Source: Actinomycetota bacterium (lineage in GTDB: Bacteria > Actinomycetota > Acidimicrobiia > Acidimicrobiales > Microtrichaceae). From it: 13,397 nt of DNA. A program made the translations under genes and the position numbers. Each line of letters begins with the position of its first letter. The stretch's first letter is position 1. The notes beneath the pieces were generated by a model that was not told where the DNA came from, made no database searches, and saw only the letters and a program-made list of their open reading frames with translations. Below, piece by piece: positions 13,363 to 13,397 of this stretch. The stretch spans positions 1 through 13,397 of the forward strand of contig SXMI01000151.1 in the NCBI GenBank assembly GCA_005777415.1. Reading direction: 5' to 3'.

Positions 13363-13397
13363 CCCCCCTGCCCCCCTAACCCCCCTGCCCCCCTAAC
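13355..13397 (+). repeat. C-rich 17-base tandem repeat, G-quadruplex prone
   Basis: Immediately after the acetoacetyl-CoA synthetase stop, the unit CCCCCCTGCCCCCCTAA occurs twice (13363-13379 and 13380-13396), and a further C at 13397 shows it may run past the window. The block CCCCCTGA at 13355-13362 that contains the stop codon looks like a degenerate first half-unit. The complementary strand has four runs of six G separated by 2-3 bases, the classic pattern for a G-quadruplex. In mRNA the stretch is C-rich and almost free of G apart from single bases, as in Rho-utilisation sites. The full length of the array is unknown. Confidence 0.85.

Noticed and set aside
13363..13397. Start of a CRISPR array or a true telomere
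   Set aside because: The units are contiguous with no unique spacers, so it is not CRISPR. The C6 runs and the gene-end context do not establish a chromosome end; the resemblance to CCCTAA-type repeats is superficial.

Overview
The window is a GC-rich, densely packed chromosomal segment with near-uniform G/C third codon positions. Eight of its ten complete genes appear to start with GTG. Two FadD19-type acyl-CoA ligases, an actinobacterial wax ester synthase/diacylglycerol acyltransferase (WS/DGAT), a YibE/F membrane protein and duplicated lipid genes point to a high-GC Actinomycetota. Acidimicrobiia is my best guess, but that is an inference from gene content and style, not a measurement. 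No rRNA, tRNA, CRISPR array, insertion sequence or phage gene was seen, and no stretch longer than 300 bases lacks a gene.

Layout. Bases 1-162 hold the C-terminus of an unrecognised protein. At 252-1544 (+) lies a double-length TetR-type regulator with two helix-turn-helix domains. A 219-base spacer with two perfect or near-perfect hairpins leads into a FadD19-like acyl-CoA ligase (1764-3455, +). It converges on a paralogous ligase (3565-5187, -), which is preceded on the same strand by the WS/DGAT (5258-6730, -). Divergent from the WS/DGAT is an HSL-type alpha/beta hydrolase with a membrane-prone N-terminus (6841-8235, +). Its 3' end overlaps a His-rich YibE/F-family multipass membrane protein (8177-9529, +). 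A minus-strand pair, YceI-like lipid-binding protein (10024-10575) then VOC/glyoxalase-fold protein (9546-10022), is divergent from a MarR regulator (10753-11274, +), which is followed by acetoacetyl-CoA synthetase (11305-13362, +). The window ends in a C-rich 17-base tandem repeat starting at the synthetase stop codon.

How it may work together. The first two thirds look like a fatty-acid/sterol-acid activation and neutral-lipid module: two ligases make acyl-CoAs, the WS/DGAT can esterify acyl-CoA to alcohol or diacylglycerol, and the hydrolase could release acyl groups again. The TetR protein is a candidate local regulator. In the last third, the 177-base spacer between yceI and marR holds an 18-base palindrome covering a consensus -35 box of the yceI promoter. 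This is a textbook arrangement for MarR repression of yceI-VOC. Acetoacetyl-CoA synthetase downstream of marR links the locus to ketone-body or polyhydroxybutyrate (PHB) carbon.

The families are all known. I see no convincing new multi-gene system. The less ordinary signals are the tandem TetR fusion, a recurring leaderless-start architecture (TANNNT followed by 6-7 bases and GTG), the MarR operator/promoter overlap and the G-quadruplex-prone terminal repeat.
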